Below are positions 8,618 through 16,721 of a stretch of DNA of 38,795 bases, piece by piece. The notes below the pieces were generated by a model. That model was not told the origin of the DNA, did no database searches, and worked only from the letters and a program-made list of their open reading frames with translations. Both the position numbers and the translations under genes were made by a program. Location: the NCBI GenBank assembly GCA_913061285.1, contig CAJXVR010000027.1, forward strand, positions 1 through 38,795. Reading direction: 5' to 3'. The DNA is from an uncultured Verrucomicrobiota bacterium. Its GTDB lineage: Bacteria; Verrucomicrobiota; Verrucomicrobiia; Limisphaerales; AAA164-E04. How positions within the stretch are numbered: position 1 is the stretch's first letter; every line of letters begins with the position of its first letter.

Positions 8618-10048
8618 CTAATTTGCTCCTGAATCAACCGATGAGGAACCACCGATTCCCAGTCGGCTACGGAGTTGTATGATGAGTTGGTCACTGAGTT
8701 GCGTTTCGCCCTGGAGCGCTTTGTCGAGGATCAGCTGTCGCATTTGGTCGAAAGGAAGGAGTCCTATCCGCTCTGTTTGCCCACGGATTCTTGTGTGGTA
8801 CTGATCCCATGTTCGGTGAGCCAAATTGAGTAACCCGAGAGCGCGGTCTTCTTGCCCAAGGGCGAGGTTGTAGTAGTGATTTGCCAGTAACCCTTCGATA
8901 ATGATCCGCATTTCGTCGCTATGGGCTCGGCCCATTTGTACTTCGGTTCTGGTGACGGCAAATTGTTCCAGCCCTTGGGTGATATCTGGGTCATTCGGGA
9001 AACGAGTTTTCAGTTCTTGATACCATCGCGCCGACTCTTTGAGTCGATTATGGGTGAAGAGTAGGTAAACCGCATCTTTCAAGAAATTTGTGTGAGCGCG
9101 GTCAATTGTCGAGTAGTAGTTAGGATCTTCTTCCTCTTCTCTTACGATTTGAAAATGTTCGTTCACTCGATCCACAATGTCGAGGTTTGGTCCGTATTCA
9201 AGTCGGCGATCGGCGAAATTCTCGATGAGTTTGCCGCGCCGAAACGCTAGGGCGAGAGATTGCCAAATCGTTCGTCGGAGAAAATTTAGGCGACCATGCT
9301 CGCAGTTTTTCAGACCGAGATGAGCCCAGTAGATTGCATGTGCTTCAGGAAGACGCCAATCTAAGGGCCCAAAGCGTTCATCAACCTCCGCCATGATGTC
9401 GATATCCAATTGGTAATCAGCTTTTAGCCGGTCGGCCGTTGACTGGGCTTCTGGCGTGGAGCGCTGTGCAAGCAGTGTGAGATCCGGTTCTCGTCCTAGG
9501 ATTTGGACCATCTGTGTGGCCCAGGCTTCCTTGTAGTATCGGTGATGTTCGTCCCGGTTTCCTCCGATCTTGTCTTGGTAGAAGCTGGCCAATTCGCGAT
9601 AGATTTCTGGTTCCGTTGGATTGTATTGGAGCCCTTCGTTTCTGAGGAGTTCGATACCACTCTTGACCCAGAGCCATCGTTCGTGAGGGTCCTGAAGTTG
9701 GGGGGAGATATTGTAGACCATGTTCCATGCTTGCTGATTCCACACGGCATGGAACGTCGGTTGCAGCTTGGTTATCCAGTTGGCGATGGAAAGCATTTCA
9801 AAATACCGACCATTTTCTTGATGATCCGCTGCGCGCATCCAGAGGTAGTTCGCAATTAACCCACGGAATCCCCCCAAGGCAACCGTGGTAAAGGCCAACA
9901 TTGGAGGGGCGTTCTCAAGGGGCTCAAGGCGCGTTATGTGGAGATCGGATCGCATCTGATTCAAGGAGAGCTGGCTGCGATGATTTCCCCAGACCGCGAC
10001 GATCATGAGCAGGAGAATCGGGATTCGAAATGTGAAGGTGCTACTCAT
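8618..10048 (-). CDS. membrane-anchored helical (TPR-like) protein of the ABC-2 permease cluster
   Basis: I do not recognise a named family. The 476-residue protein has one N-terminal hydrophobic segment (about 7-20, IPILLLMIVAVWG) that should anchor it in the inner membrane with the rest outside. The remainder is helical and rich in aromatic residues. The most distinctive stretch is at about 60-115 (GFRGLIANYLWMRAADHQENG, then WITKLQPTFHAVWNQQAWNM). Later segments such as LKESARWYQELKTRFPNDPD look like tetratricopeptide repeats, and the C-terminus is a Ser/Gly-rich tail. Its ATG overlaps the stop of the permease gene before it by 4 bp (ATGA), which implies translational coupling and a shared task. 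It may be an extracytoplasmic partner of the two permeases. That is inference from gene order. Confidence 0.8.
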   Translation of the reverse strand: MSSTFTFRIPILLLMIVAVWGNHRSQLSLNQMRSDLHITRLEPLENAPPMLAFTTVALGGFRGLIANYLWMRAADHQENGRYFEMLSIANWITKLQPTFHAVWNQQAWNMVYNISPQLQDPHERWLWVKSGIELLRNEGLQYNPTEPEIYRELASFYQDKIGGNRDEHHRYYKEAWATQMVQILGREPDLTLLAQRSTPEAQSTADRLKADYQLDIDIMAEVDERFGPLDWRLPEAHAIYWAHLGLKNCEHGRLNFLRRTIWQSLALAFRRGKLIENFADRRLEYGPNLDIVDRVNEHFQIVREEEEDPNYYSTIDRAHTNFLKDAVYLLFTHNRLKESARWYQELKTRFPNDPDITQGLEQFAVTRTEVQMGRAHSDEMRIIIEGLLANHYYNLALGQEDRALGLLNLAHRTWDQYHTRIRGQTERIGLLPFDQMRQLILDKALQGETQLSDQLIIQLRSRLGIGGSSSVDSGAN

Positions 10049-11454
10049 CCGTTTTTCCCGGTGCCGGCAAGTTCATTTCTATGAAACAAATACATGCCAA
10101 ATCCTGAGACTGGAACGCCCAGTACGACGACGAGTTTAAAGAAGAATTTAGCAAGGTCATCGAGAGGTATACTGCGTCCGGAGGCGAGTGATTCGATCGG
10201 GGATATTGTTTGGATCGTGTTGACCAAGTTGAGAGCGGTTTGGAAAACGGGGACGAGAATCCAGTCGAGTTGAGTCCAGCTTGCTTCGCCTGAATCCTCA
10301 TCGACAGCGGAAACGGTTCCTTCCTCGACGATCGTACTAAAGAGATTGCTCGAAAAGACCATTGTCAAGAGAGCAAAAACAAAGAACGAGGCGACGGGAA
10401 ATGAGAGAATACTGGCGGCCGCCAATCCCAGTGCTGCAAGGAGCGCTAGCCAGAGCAAGATCACTGACAGGCTTCGAATGAAGTTTAGGAAAAAGGTGCC
10501 TTCAGGAAACAGCACTTCGAGATCTTCTTCGATCGGGAAGATTAAGCTTGCTTGAGTATAATTCCGGCATTCGATGTGCAAGACGCCATCGGGACTAATG
10601 AGTCCCGCAGGTACTGCGATTTCATGGAAAGCTGTTGGGCTGAGATCGAGCTCTTGGCGCCAAAACATGCCGGTGTCTGGATTGCCAACGATCCACAGCG
10701 TCGGGTAGTGCCCAGAATCAGCGACCTGCGCCGCGTAGAACTTGACCCGTAGATGAAGCGGTTTGTCTTTGACCAATCGGTGGCGCCAGCCGAAGTCGAT
10801 CTCCCATCGTCGCAGGTGATTTGGTTTGACGATCTGATTCATTGCCCAGACTTCTTCCTCTACTTTCTCTCGGACGTACTCTCGATCAATATTGGCGACC
10901 CCGTCGCGCTTGATACGTTCGTTGAAAATGCGGTCGATATCTGCGGAGAGATCCGGCGGGGCTTCCATTAAACCGCCTCGTGCTACCAAGATCTTCTGAT
11001 CCAAGAGAGCCCGTTGCTCCTCGGAGAGATTCTTTGATTCTGAGTAGAGAATTCCAAGCACGATTGAGCCGCAAATGAGAAGCAATCCTGCATTGAGTGC
11101 GGTAATGCCAATCCATTTGCCTAACCAAATCTGCCAGCGTGAGATCGGTTTGACGGCGATCATTTGCATTTGGCATTCTTGAATTTCTTTGGCCAGAGAG
11201 CCGCAAGCCAGCCAAACGGTCACTAGTCCAAGAAGGAAAACGATCAGACTCAACGAGTAGGAAAGGACAACTTGGGTCAACATTTCCGCTGTCCCATTGT
11301 GCTTGATTAGGTAGGGAAGCGAAATTAAGACGGCAGCGAGAAGCGGGAGGACAATTGTGATGAGTCTAAATTTGAAGGCCGAGTGAATTGTCAACTTCGC
11401 CACCGCAAGAACTCGGGAAAGCCCGGGATATCGATTCGCCTCAATTCGCCTCAT
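10045..11454 (-). CDS. ABC-2-type transporter permease with large soluble insertion
   Basis: A 469-residue membrane subunit of an ABC exporter. An N-terminal cytoplasmic segment leads into membrane helices at about 32-55 and 65-90, followed by the permease coupling region (CGSLAKEIQECQMQMIAVKPISRWQIWLGKW is its span; the key part is the E-x-x-x-x-Q and KPISRWQ motif). Another helix follows at about 120-140. Then comes a soluble insertion at about 145-325 with a coiled-coil-like first half and a beta-rich second half (RVKFYAAQVADSG), and the rest of the helices. The insertion should lie outside the cytoplasm. The gene overlaps its upstream neighbour (another permease) and its downstream neighbour by 4 bp each, so all three should be made together. 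No ATP-binding subunit is encoded nearby, so one must come from elsewhere. Confidence 0.82.
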   Translation of the reverse strand: MRRIEANRYPGLSRVLAVAKLTIHSAFKFRLITIVLPLLAAVLISLPYLIKHNGTAEMLTQVVLSYSLSLIVFLLGLVTVWLACGSLAKEIQECQMQMIAVKPISRWQIWLGKWIGITALNAGLLLICGSIVLGILYSESKNLSEEQRALLDQKILVARGGLMEAPPDLSADIDRIFNERIKRDGVANIDREYVREKVEEEVWAMNQIVKPNHLRRWEIDFGWRHRLVKDKPLHLRVKFYAAQVADSGHYPTLWIVGNPDTGMFWRQELDLSPTAFHEIAVPAGLISPDGVLHIECRNYTQASLIFPIEEDLEVLFPEGTFFLNFIRSLSVILLWLALLAALGLAAASILSFPVASFFVFALLTMVFSSNLFSTIVEEGTVSAVDEDSGEASWTQLDWILVPVFQTALNLVNTIQTISPIESLASGRSIPLDDLAKFFFKLVVVLGVPVSGFGMYLFHRNELAGTGKNG

Positions 11455-12410
11455 GACAGTTCGCGATCTTCAAACATGAGCAGGGCCAGGCCAAGTGAAA
11501 GGATGAGGCTCGTCGCGACGTATTGTCCTACGCTCGCAACGTAGGTCCAGGGGATCGATTTTGCTTCCGCGAGTGCATCCGCCATCCAGAACAACTGCCA
11601 ATTGGGAAGAATGGCGTAGACGATCTTAGCCCACAATACCCCTTCCGCTGCTGGGCGCCCGAAAAGGAAGTCAGACATGAGCCCGAGCAGAAACACGCCG
11701 GAGCAGATGATGAGGGTCGGGATCAACTCGAAGCGCGTCGTGCAGGCAAGAGCGATCGCCGCGAGAATCCAGAGGGCGAATTGAATCAATGTGATTGCTG
11801 GGATGAGTCGCCAATCAACGAGTGCTCCAAATTGTTGGGGATGGCCTTCTTTATCGAAATAATTGATCGCAATAAAAGCAAGCGATGCTGTTATTAATAG
11901 GGCCACGACCGCATTTCCTACAAAGGGGCGGTCCATGAAGAAGTTTGCCACCATACCGTAAAAGCAGGCGAGCCCCACAGCGCCCATGAAGATCCCGAGG
12001 GCCAAGTAATCAGGCGCGCCGTAGGCATCGAATCCCATTCTACTCGCCAACAGGGCAGCGAGGGCGCAGACATAGGTATGTAGCGTGATCGCCGCGACAA
12101 GCCCTAAATATTTAGCCGCAAGAAATTGGACTCGTCCGATTGGTTTCGAGAGCACGGAAAGAGCCGTTCCCGAACGGATTTCCTCTGCGACCGATGCGGT
12201 AGATCCGATGATAGCACCAAAGATTCCGGATAAAAACAAGGTTGCCAACACGCTGTCTTTGACCAGTTTGGTGTCCTCTCCAAGCCCGAAATAGTAAATG
12301 CTGGAAAGGACCATCATGAACGAGACGGAGCTCACGAGGAGAATAAGGTAGATGGGCTGGCGTACCAGCTCCAAAAACGCGTTTAATGCTATGCTCAAGA
12401 ATGATCTCAT
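11451..12410 (-). CDS. ABC-2-type transporter permease
   Basis: First gene of the three-gene cluster: 319 residues, mostly hydrophobic, with six or more helices. The stretch EEIRSGTALSVLSKPIGRVQ at about 75-95 is the cytoplasmic coupling helix typical of ABC-2 permeases, in which a KPI/KPV turn follows a conserved Glu and Gly-Thr. It matches the equivalent KPISRWQ turn in the next gene, so the two permeases are probably a diverged pair forming a heterodimer. The ATG at 12410 follows a gene-free spacer that should carry the promoter. The stop overlaps the next ATG. Substrate is unknown. Candidates for such orphan exporters include lipids, polysaccharide and membrane-associated proteins. Confidence 0.83.
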   Translation of the reverse strand: MRSFLSIALNAFLELVRQPIYLILLVSSVSFMMVLSSIYYFGLGEDTKLVKDSVLATLFLSGIFGAIIGSTASVAEEIRSGTALSVLSKPIGRVQFLAAKYLGLVAAITLHTYVCALAALLASRMGFDAYGAPDYLALGIFMGAVGLACFYGMVANFFMDRPFVGNAVVALLITASLAFIAINYFDKEGHPQQFGALVDWRLIPAITLIQFALWILAAIALACTTRFELIPTLIICSGVFLLGLMSDFLFGRPAAEGVLWAKIVYAILPNWQLFWMADALAEAKSIPWTYVASVGQYVATSLILSLGLALLMFEDRELS

Positions 12411-12685
12411 TCAGTTCCGTCTCTAGCTCGAAAGACCTCGGCTCAGTAAAGGCGTTCGATGGGGTAGGCTCAAGGCATTTTCGTTGTTTTGGAGCCGTCG
12501 CAGATGCCTGAGAATTGGTGCGGAAGTACCGTTCGCAAGCCGTTCATTCGTCGTAATGTTGGGGGCGCACAAACGAAACCGTTGGCGAGGCTCTGAGAGA
12601 TCCTGACGTGGAAACGGTTTCTATGTCGTATTTTTGGGGGGCGCAATGATTGGAGTTTCTTGAATCGATCCGGCTTAATAGGGGG
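12411..12685. other. divergent intergenic region
   Basis: This spacer separates the ABC-2 cluster (minus) from the TTL-like gene (plus), so it should hold two divergent promoters. The one structure I see is a perfect 9-base inverted repeat: GAAACCGTT at 12575-12583 and AACGGTTTC at 12613-12621, with centres 38 bp apart. The right copy lies in a self-complementary GAAAC-G-GTTTC. It could be a regulator site but has no recognised match. The TTL frame remains open back to a TTG at 12650. Confidence 0.3.
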
Positions 12686-13825
12686 ATGTGGTTCTTCAAG
12701 AAGAAACGTCCCGAAGAGCTGGAGACTGTTTTTTGTGATCATATATCAGCAAGGGCGCGATGTATGTTTGCTGATGCAGGGTATGAGTTTGCCTCGACTC
12801 CAAAAGAGGCCAGCCTCATCTGGTTGCGGACTAAATTCCGCCAGTATTTCAATCATCTTTCTGAAGGTCAGCTTATTAATCATCTCCCAAATCAACGGGA
12901 ATTGGTTGAGAAAGGAGATCTAACGAAGAATATTCAATCTTTCTACGCTTCGAGTCCTGAGGCCTGTCGTGATGTTGCTCCGTTTTACCCTGAATCGTAT
13001 CGACTCTACGTGCCTCAAGAACGTGAACGATTCTTCGCCGCCTTGCCGCGGGAAGAGGGGCCCGACAATATGTGGATCCTTAAGCCTGTAAACTTATCGA
13101 AGGGGCGTGGGATTGAGATTTTTTCTGATTTATCGAAGTTGAGGAGACGGTTTCAACGTCCTGACCCAAATGACCCGGATCGATATATTATCCAACGTTA
13201 CATTAAGGATCCCTTGTTGCTTGATGGAAAAAAGTCGGAGATTCGAATGTACTGGCTAATCGCGAGCCTCGACCCGTTTCTGGTGCTCCTCTATCCAGAG
13301 GGAACGGTGCGTCTCAACACGCTTCCCTATTCCTTGGATCAATTGGACAATCCTCTGATCCACGTCACAAACGCTTACCAGCAAAAGACGCATCCTGATT
13401 ATGATCCTGATGCGGTTCTGAAATGGACGTTCGATGCACTGGGACAATTCTTGGCCGAAAAGGGTGGGGAGTCGGATGCTTCGTTCGTGGGGCGGCGTTT
13501 GGTCGAGACGGTGAAAGGGCAGTTGCGCATTGTCTCTCAGAGTTCGCATTCCAATCTCGTTCGAGATATCGCCGATGAGGGCTACTTTGGCCTGTACGGG
13601 GTCGACATGATTGTCGACGAGTCCCTGAAGGTTTGGATGACGGAGATTCAAAAGGGACCGGGCCTCAGCTATTCAAACCCAGTCAAAAGGCGTTTGATCC
13701 CTCCGATGTTTACTGAGGCCATCGGTATCATGTTTGAGGTGCGCCGACGAAAACTTTTGGGTGAATCGTTGGAGCATCTCGATTCTATGAAACGATTCGA
13801 GTGGGTCATTAACGAGGCTTCCTAA
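12686..13825 (+). CDS. tubulin-tyrosine ligase (TTL/TTLL)-like ATP-grasp protein
   Basis: A full-length TTL-domain protein of 379 residues from the ATG at 12686; the frame stays open to a TTG at 12650. TTL enzymes use ATP to ligate an amino acid (Tyr, Glu or Gly) to a protein side chain or C-terminus, and are best known from eukaryotic tubulin. Family signs in order: INHLPNQRELVEKGDL (about 64-79), FYPESYRLYVP (100-110), the ATP-grasp lysine in WILKPVNLSKGRGIEI (130-144), IIQRYIKDPLLLDGKKSEIRMY (168-189 as a region), HVTN (226-229), and the metal-binding end GVDMIVD...WMTEIQKGP (305-325). Two catalytic positions differ from the eukaryotic consensus: Asp of KxDIR is Glu here (about 185), and Asn of the terminal ExN is Gln (about 322). 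No tubulin gene is in the window. Family is firm, substrate unknown. Confidence 0.85.
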   Translation: MWFFKKKRPEELETVFCDHISARARCMFADAGYEFASTPKEASLIWLRTKFRQYFNHLSEGQLINHLPNQRELVEKGDLTKNIQSFYASSPEACRDVAPFYPESYRLYVPQERERFFAALPREEGPDNMWILKPVNLSKGRGIEIFSDLSKLRRRFQRPDPNDPDRYIIQRYIKDPLLLDGKKSEIRMYWLIASLDPFLVLLYPEGTVRLNTLPYSLDQLDNPLIHVTNAYQQKTHPDYDPDAVLKWTFDALGQFLAEKGGESDASFVGRRLVETVKGQLRIVSQSSHSNLVRDIADEGYFGLYGVDMIVDESLKVWMTEIQKGPGLSYSNPVKRRLIPPMFTEAIGIMFEVRRRKLLGESLEHLDSMKRFEWVINEAS

Positions 13826-13879
13826 GCGTGGGGAGTTCCTTCGTTCTAGCTGGCCAGGTGCCTCGGGGTTCTTGGACTT

Positions 13880-13913
13880 GGAAGGGGCTTTTTAGGTTGG
13901 TTGGAACCCTTCC
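13880..13913. terminator. possible terminator hairpin between convergent genes
   Basis: A perfect 7-base inverted repeat (GGAAGGG at 13880-13886, CCCTTCC at 13907-13913) lies between the converging TTL-like and ftsY genes. A T-run sits inside the 20-base loop and not after the stem, so this is a weak candidate. Confidence 0.3.
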
Positions 13914-13923
13914 TACCTGTCGG

Positions 13924-14835
13924 CTATTCAGAAAACAGCGCTTCCGCGAATTCCTTCGCCTGAAACGGTTGCAAGTCGTCAGCCTGCTCTCCCACGCCCA
14001 CGTATTTGACTGGAATATTGAGCTCTTGCTGAATCGCGACGATCATGCCGCCTCGGCTTGTCCCGTCGAGCTTGGTAATCACGAGCCCAGTGAGGGGAAC
14101 CGCCTTGTTGAATTCTCTTGCCTGTGTGAGGGCGTTCATGCCGGTGGTCGCATCAAGCACGAGGAGTACTTCATGAGGGGCGTCGGGGAGTTTTTTTCCA
14201 ACGACTCGATGAAGTTTCTCTAGCTCCTTCATGAGATTGTGTTTCGTGTGAAGGCGTCCTGCAGTGTCGAGGAGGAGGTAATTGCATCCGTTGGCGTTAG
14301 CAGCGGAGACGGCGTCATGAGCGACGGCAGCGGGGTCGGCCCCGTAGTTGCCAGCGGTGATTGGGATATCAAGACGTTCGCTCCACAGCTTTAACTGATC
14401 GATTGCTGCGGCGCGAAAGGTATCGCAGGCTGCCATCCAAGGTTTTTCGCCTGTTTGTCTTAGTTGATTGGCCAGCTTCGCGCAAGTTGTGGTTTTTCCG
14501 GTGCCATTGACGCCAACGAGAGAAACGACGGTGAGAGAGTCAGCCTGCTTCTTGAGAGGTGTTTCTTTCTCGCCCAGGGCTAATTCAACTTCCCGGGCGG
14601 CGATGCCAAAGATGTCAACCTTGTCACGCCCTTGGGTTTCGTAGGCCTTTTTTGTGACGGCCATGATGCGTTGGGTCATGGGGAGCCCCAAGTCTGCACC
14701 AAGCAGCGCCGCTTCAAGGTCATCGGAGCCTTCTCTCGTCAGCTTAGGAGATAGCGTGACGATACGCTTAATCTCGTGGGTAAGCGTGCTGTGGGTCTTT
14801 TTAAGTCCCTCTTTGAGTTTCTGGAAGAGTCCCAT
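13924..14835 (-). CDS. ftsY: signal recognition particle receptor FtsY
   Basis: The 303-residue SRP receptor GTPase docks ribosome-SRP complexes at the inner membrane and passes them to the Sec translocon. The N-terminal four-helix N domain (about 1-90) leads into the NG GTPase domain. The P-loop is GVNGTGKTTT (about 108-117), followed by the DTFRAAA insertion-box motif, the DTAGR switch, the TKLDG guanine-specificity loop (about 254) and the closing GVGEQADDLQPF. The acidic N-terminal A domain of E. coli FtsY is missing, as in many other bacteria, and a short basic amphipathic start (MGLFQKLKEGLKK) probably binds membrane. nusB ends 37 bp upstream on the same strand, so the two are probably co-transcribed. 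No unusual residues were seen. Confidence 0.97.
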   Translation of the reverse strand: MGLFQKLKEGLKKTHSTLTHEIKRIVTLSPKLTREGSDDLEAALLGADLGLPMTQRIMAVTKKAYETQGRDKVDIFGIAAREVELALGEKETPLKKQADSLTVVSLVGVNGTGKTTTCAKLANQLRQTGEKPWMAACDTFRAAAIDQLKLWSERLDIPITAGNYGADPAAVAHDAVSAANANGCNYLLLDTAGRLHTKHNLMKELEKLHRVVGKKLPDAPHEVLLVLDATTGMNALTQAREFNKAVPLTGLVITKLDGTSRGGMIVAIQQELNIPVKYVGVGEQADDLQPFQAKEFAEALFSE

Positions 14836-14872
14836 GATTTTTAGTGCATCTGTCCCGGGCGCTTAATAGCGC

Positions 14873-15379
14873 TCAAGGCTTATTACCTCGGGCAGGGCGC
14901 ATGATATCTTGTTTAATGCGATCGAGGATTCCGTTGACAAAGCGTCCGCTATCTTCGGTTGAAAAACGTTTCGAAATATCGACTGCTTCATTGATGCTAA
15001 CGATTGGAGGGATGTCATCGCGATTGAGCATCTCGTAGATCGCCAGTCGGAGAACATTGCGGTCAACGACGGCCATTCGATTAATGTCCCAGTTTCGGGC
15101 ATGTTTCTTGATGACACCGTCGATCGTTTCCCTGGATTCGAGGACGCCCGTGATGAGTGGGTCTGCGAAGAGGCGGACAGCCGATTCCTCGGTCGTTGGC
15201 CCATCTTCGCTGACCTCCGGCTCCGCTGTAGGGGCAGGATCTCGCTTTGTTTCAGCCTCGGCACTCTTTTGGGAGGCCCAGAAACGATTCAATGCCTCGG
15301 TCAAGTTTGCGGGCGGATTGATATCGTGCTGAAACAAAAATTGGATCGCTTTTTCTCGGGCTTCCCGGCGGGGGCGCAT
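14873..15379 (-). CDS. nusB: transcription antitermination factor NusB
   Basis: NusB (168 residues) pairs with S10/NusE on boxA RNA during antitermination of rRNA transcription. The N-terminal helix RREAREKAIQFLFQHD (about 3-18) and the C-terminal half are typical: a KHARNWDINRMAVVDRNVLR helix (as a region), then the EMLNRDDIPPIVSINEAVDI and STEDSGRFVNGILDRI motifs. It is about 25 residues longer than the usual 140 because an acidic, Pro/Glu-rich linker (about 38-68) sits between the first helices. The ATG is at 15379. ftsY follows 37 bp downstream. The MoeB-rhodanese gene precedes it by about 117 bp with no gene between. ribH, a common upstream partner in other bacteria, is absent here. Confidence 0.95.
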   Translation of the reverse strand: MRPRREAREKAIQFLFQHDINPPANLTEALNRFWASQKSAEAETKRDPAPTAEPEVSEDGPTTEESAVRLFADPLITGVLESRETIDGVIKKHARNWDINRMAVVDRNVLRLAIYEMLNRDDIPPIVSINEAVDISKRFSTEDSGRFVNGILDRIKQDIMRPARGNKP

Positions 15380-15496
15380 TCGTTCCTTTGGTAGTCGGTT
15401 GAAGTAACGAAGCCCTCGTGACTAGCCGGATCGCCGAAATATCGACAGCCGGATCACGGGGCTTCCGCACATTCGTCTAAGGTTGAAAAGGTTTCT

Positions 15497-16645
15497 TTAG
15501 TATTGCGGGACGTCAGGGTCGATTTCTTCGGACCAGGCGAGGATCCCTCCTTTGACGCTCTTGACGTACTTGAATCCTTGCTCGCTCAGGAAGTTCAACG
15601 CTTTCATTGAACGGACGCCGCTCTTGCAGTGGACATAGTAGGACTGGTTCGGGTCCAACTCCGTAAATCGCTGTGGCAATACACTCAATGGGACCTGTGG
15701 GACGCCTTCAATATGGGAAATCTCATACTCATCGGGCTCGCGGACGTCGATGACTTTGATGTTCAGAGAAGGGTCATCGAGGGCCTTTTTCATGTCGCTA
15801 ACCGTCACTTCGTTCGCGCTGCTGTCTTCAGAATCAGATTCTTGAGGGACACCGCAGAACTGTTGATAGTCGATGAGTTCCGTCACCGTTGGGTTGTCAC
15901 CGCAGACGGGACACTTGGGATCCCGGCGAAGCTTGAGCTCTCGGAACTTCATGTCGAGCGCACTATAAAGCATGAGACGTCCAATCAGTGGCGATCCCTG
16001 GCCTAGGGCGAGTTTAATGATCTCCGTGGCTTGAATACAGCCAATGATCCCTGGCAACACACCAAGCACACCACCTTCAGCGCAGCTTGGGACCATTCCT
16101 GGAGGAGGGGGCTCCGGGTAAAGGCAGCGATAGCATGGTCCGCCCATCTCGGGAGCAAAGACACTCGCCTGGCCTTCAAAGCGAAAGATGGACCCGTAGA
16201 CGTTCGGCTTCTTTAAGAGGACGCACGCGTCGTTGGTGAGGTACCGGGTAGGGAAATTATCCGTGCCGTCGACCACAATGTCATACTTGGCGACGATCTC
16301 CATCGCGTTCTCGCTCGTGAGAGCGACATTGTGAAGTTCGATCTCGACGCCTGGATTGATCTTGTTGAGCGTTTCTTTGGCTGATTCACTCTTGGGTTTG
16401 CCGACATCTTCCGTGCCATGAAGGATTTGGCGTTGAAGATTGGAATAATCAACGACGTCAAAATCGACCAATCCCAGTTTGCCGATTCCCGCTGCCGCCA
16501 AGTACATGGCGATCGGAGAACCCAATCCACCGGCCCCGATACACAGAACGGAGGTGGAACAAATTTTCTTTTGGCCCTCGACACCCACTTCAGGCAGGAT
16601 GAGATGTCGTGAATAGCGGCGGATCTCGTCGTTTGTTAGTTCCAT
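15497..16645 (-). CDS. moeZ: MoeB/ThiF-type sulfur-carrier adenylyltransferase with C-terminal rhodanese (MoeZ-like)
   Basis: An E1-like enzyme (382 residues from the ATG at 16645; an in-frame TTG lies 9 bp upstream) that activates the C-terminal Gly-Gly of a ubiquitin-like sulfur carrier with ATP and then supplies sulfur from its own rhodanese persulfide. The ThiF domain shows the opening YSRHLILPEVG, the nucleotide loop GAGGLGSP (about 37-44), DFDVVDYSNLQRQ, and TDNFPTRYL. Two CxxC pairs (CYRC near 171, CPVC near 245) form the structural zinc site, and PSCAEGGVLG holds the catalytic Cys (about 188). The rhodanese domain begins near 280 and carries CKSGVRS with its active Cys near 340. This two-domain plan supports molybdopterin, thiamine or thiolated-cofactor synthesis. 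Which carrier it serves cannot be told, since none is encoded nearby. Confidence 0.92.
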   Translation of the reverse strand: MELTNDEIRRYSRHLILPEVGVEGQKKICSTSVLCIGAGGLGSPIAMYLAAAGIGKLGLVDFDVVDYSNLQRQILHGTEDVGKPKSESAKETLNKINPGVEIELHNVALTSENAMEIVAKYDIVVDGTDNFPTRYLTNDACVLLKKPNVYGSIFRFEGQASVFAPEMGGPCYRCLYPEPPPPGMVPSCAEGGVLGVLPGIIGCIQATEIIKLALGQGSPLIGRLMLYSALDMKFRELKLRRDPKCPVCGDNPTVTELIDYQQFCGVPQESDSEDSSANEVTVSDMKKALDDPSLNIKVIDVREPDEYEISHIEGVPQVPLSVLPQRFTELDPNQSYYVHCKSGVRSMKALNFLSEQGFKYVKSVKGGILAWSEEIDPDVPQY

Positions 16646-16721
16646 AGTTTCCAAGTCAATTAGGGTCTAGATGCTAGTGTTGCCGTCAAGGAAATCAAGC
16701 TAGCAACGCAAGTTTTCGAAC

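Noticed and set aside
13828-14223. Plus-strand 131-codon open frame after the TTL-like gene
   Set aside because: Most of it is antisense to ftsY, and its composition is that of a shadow frame.
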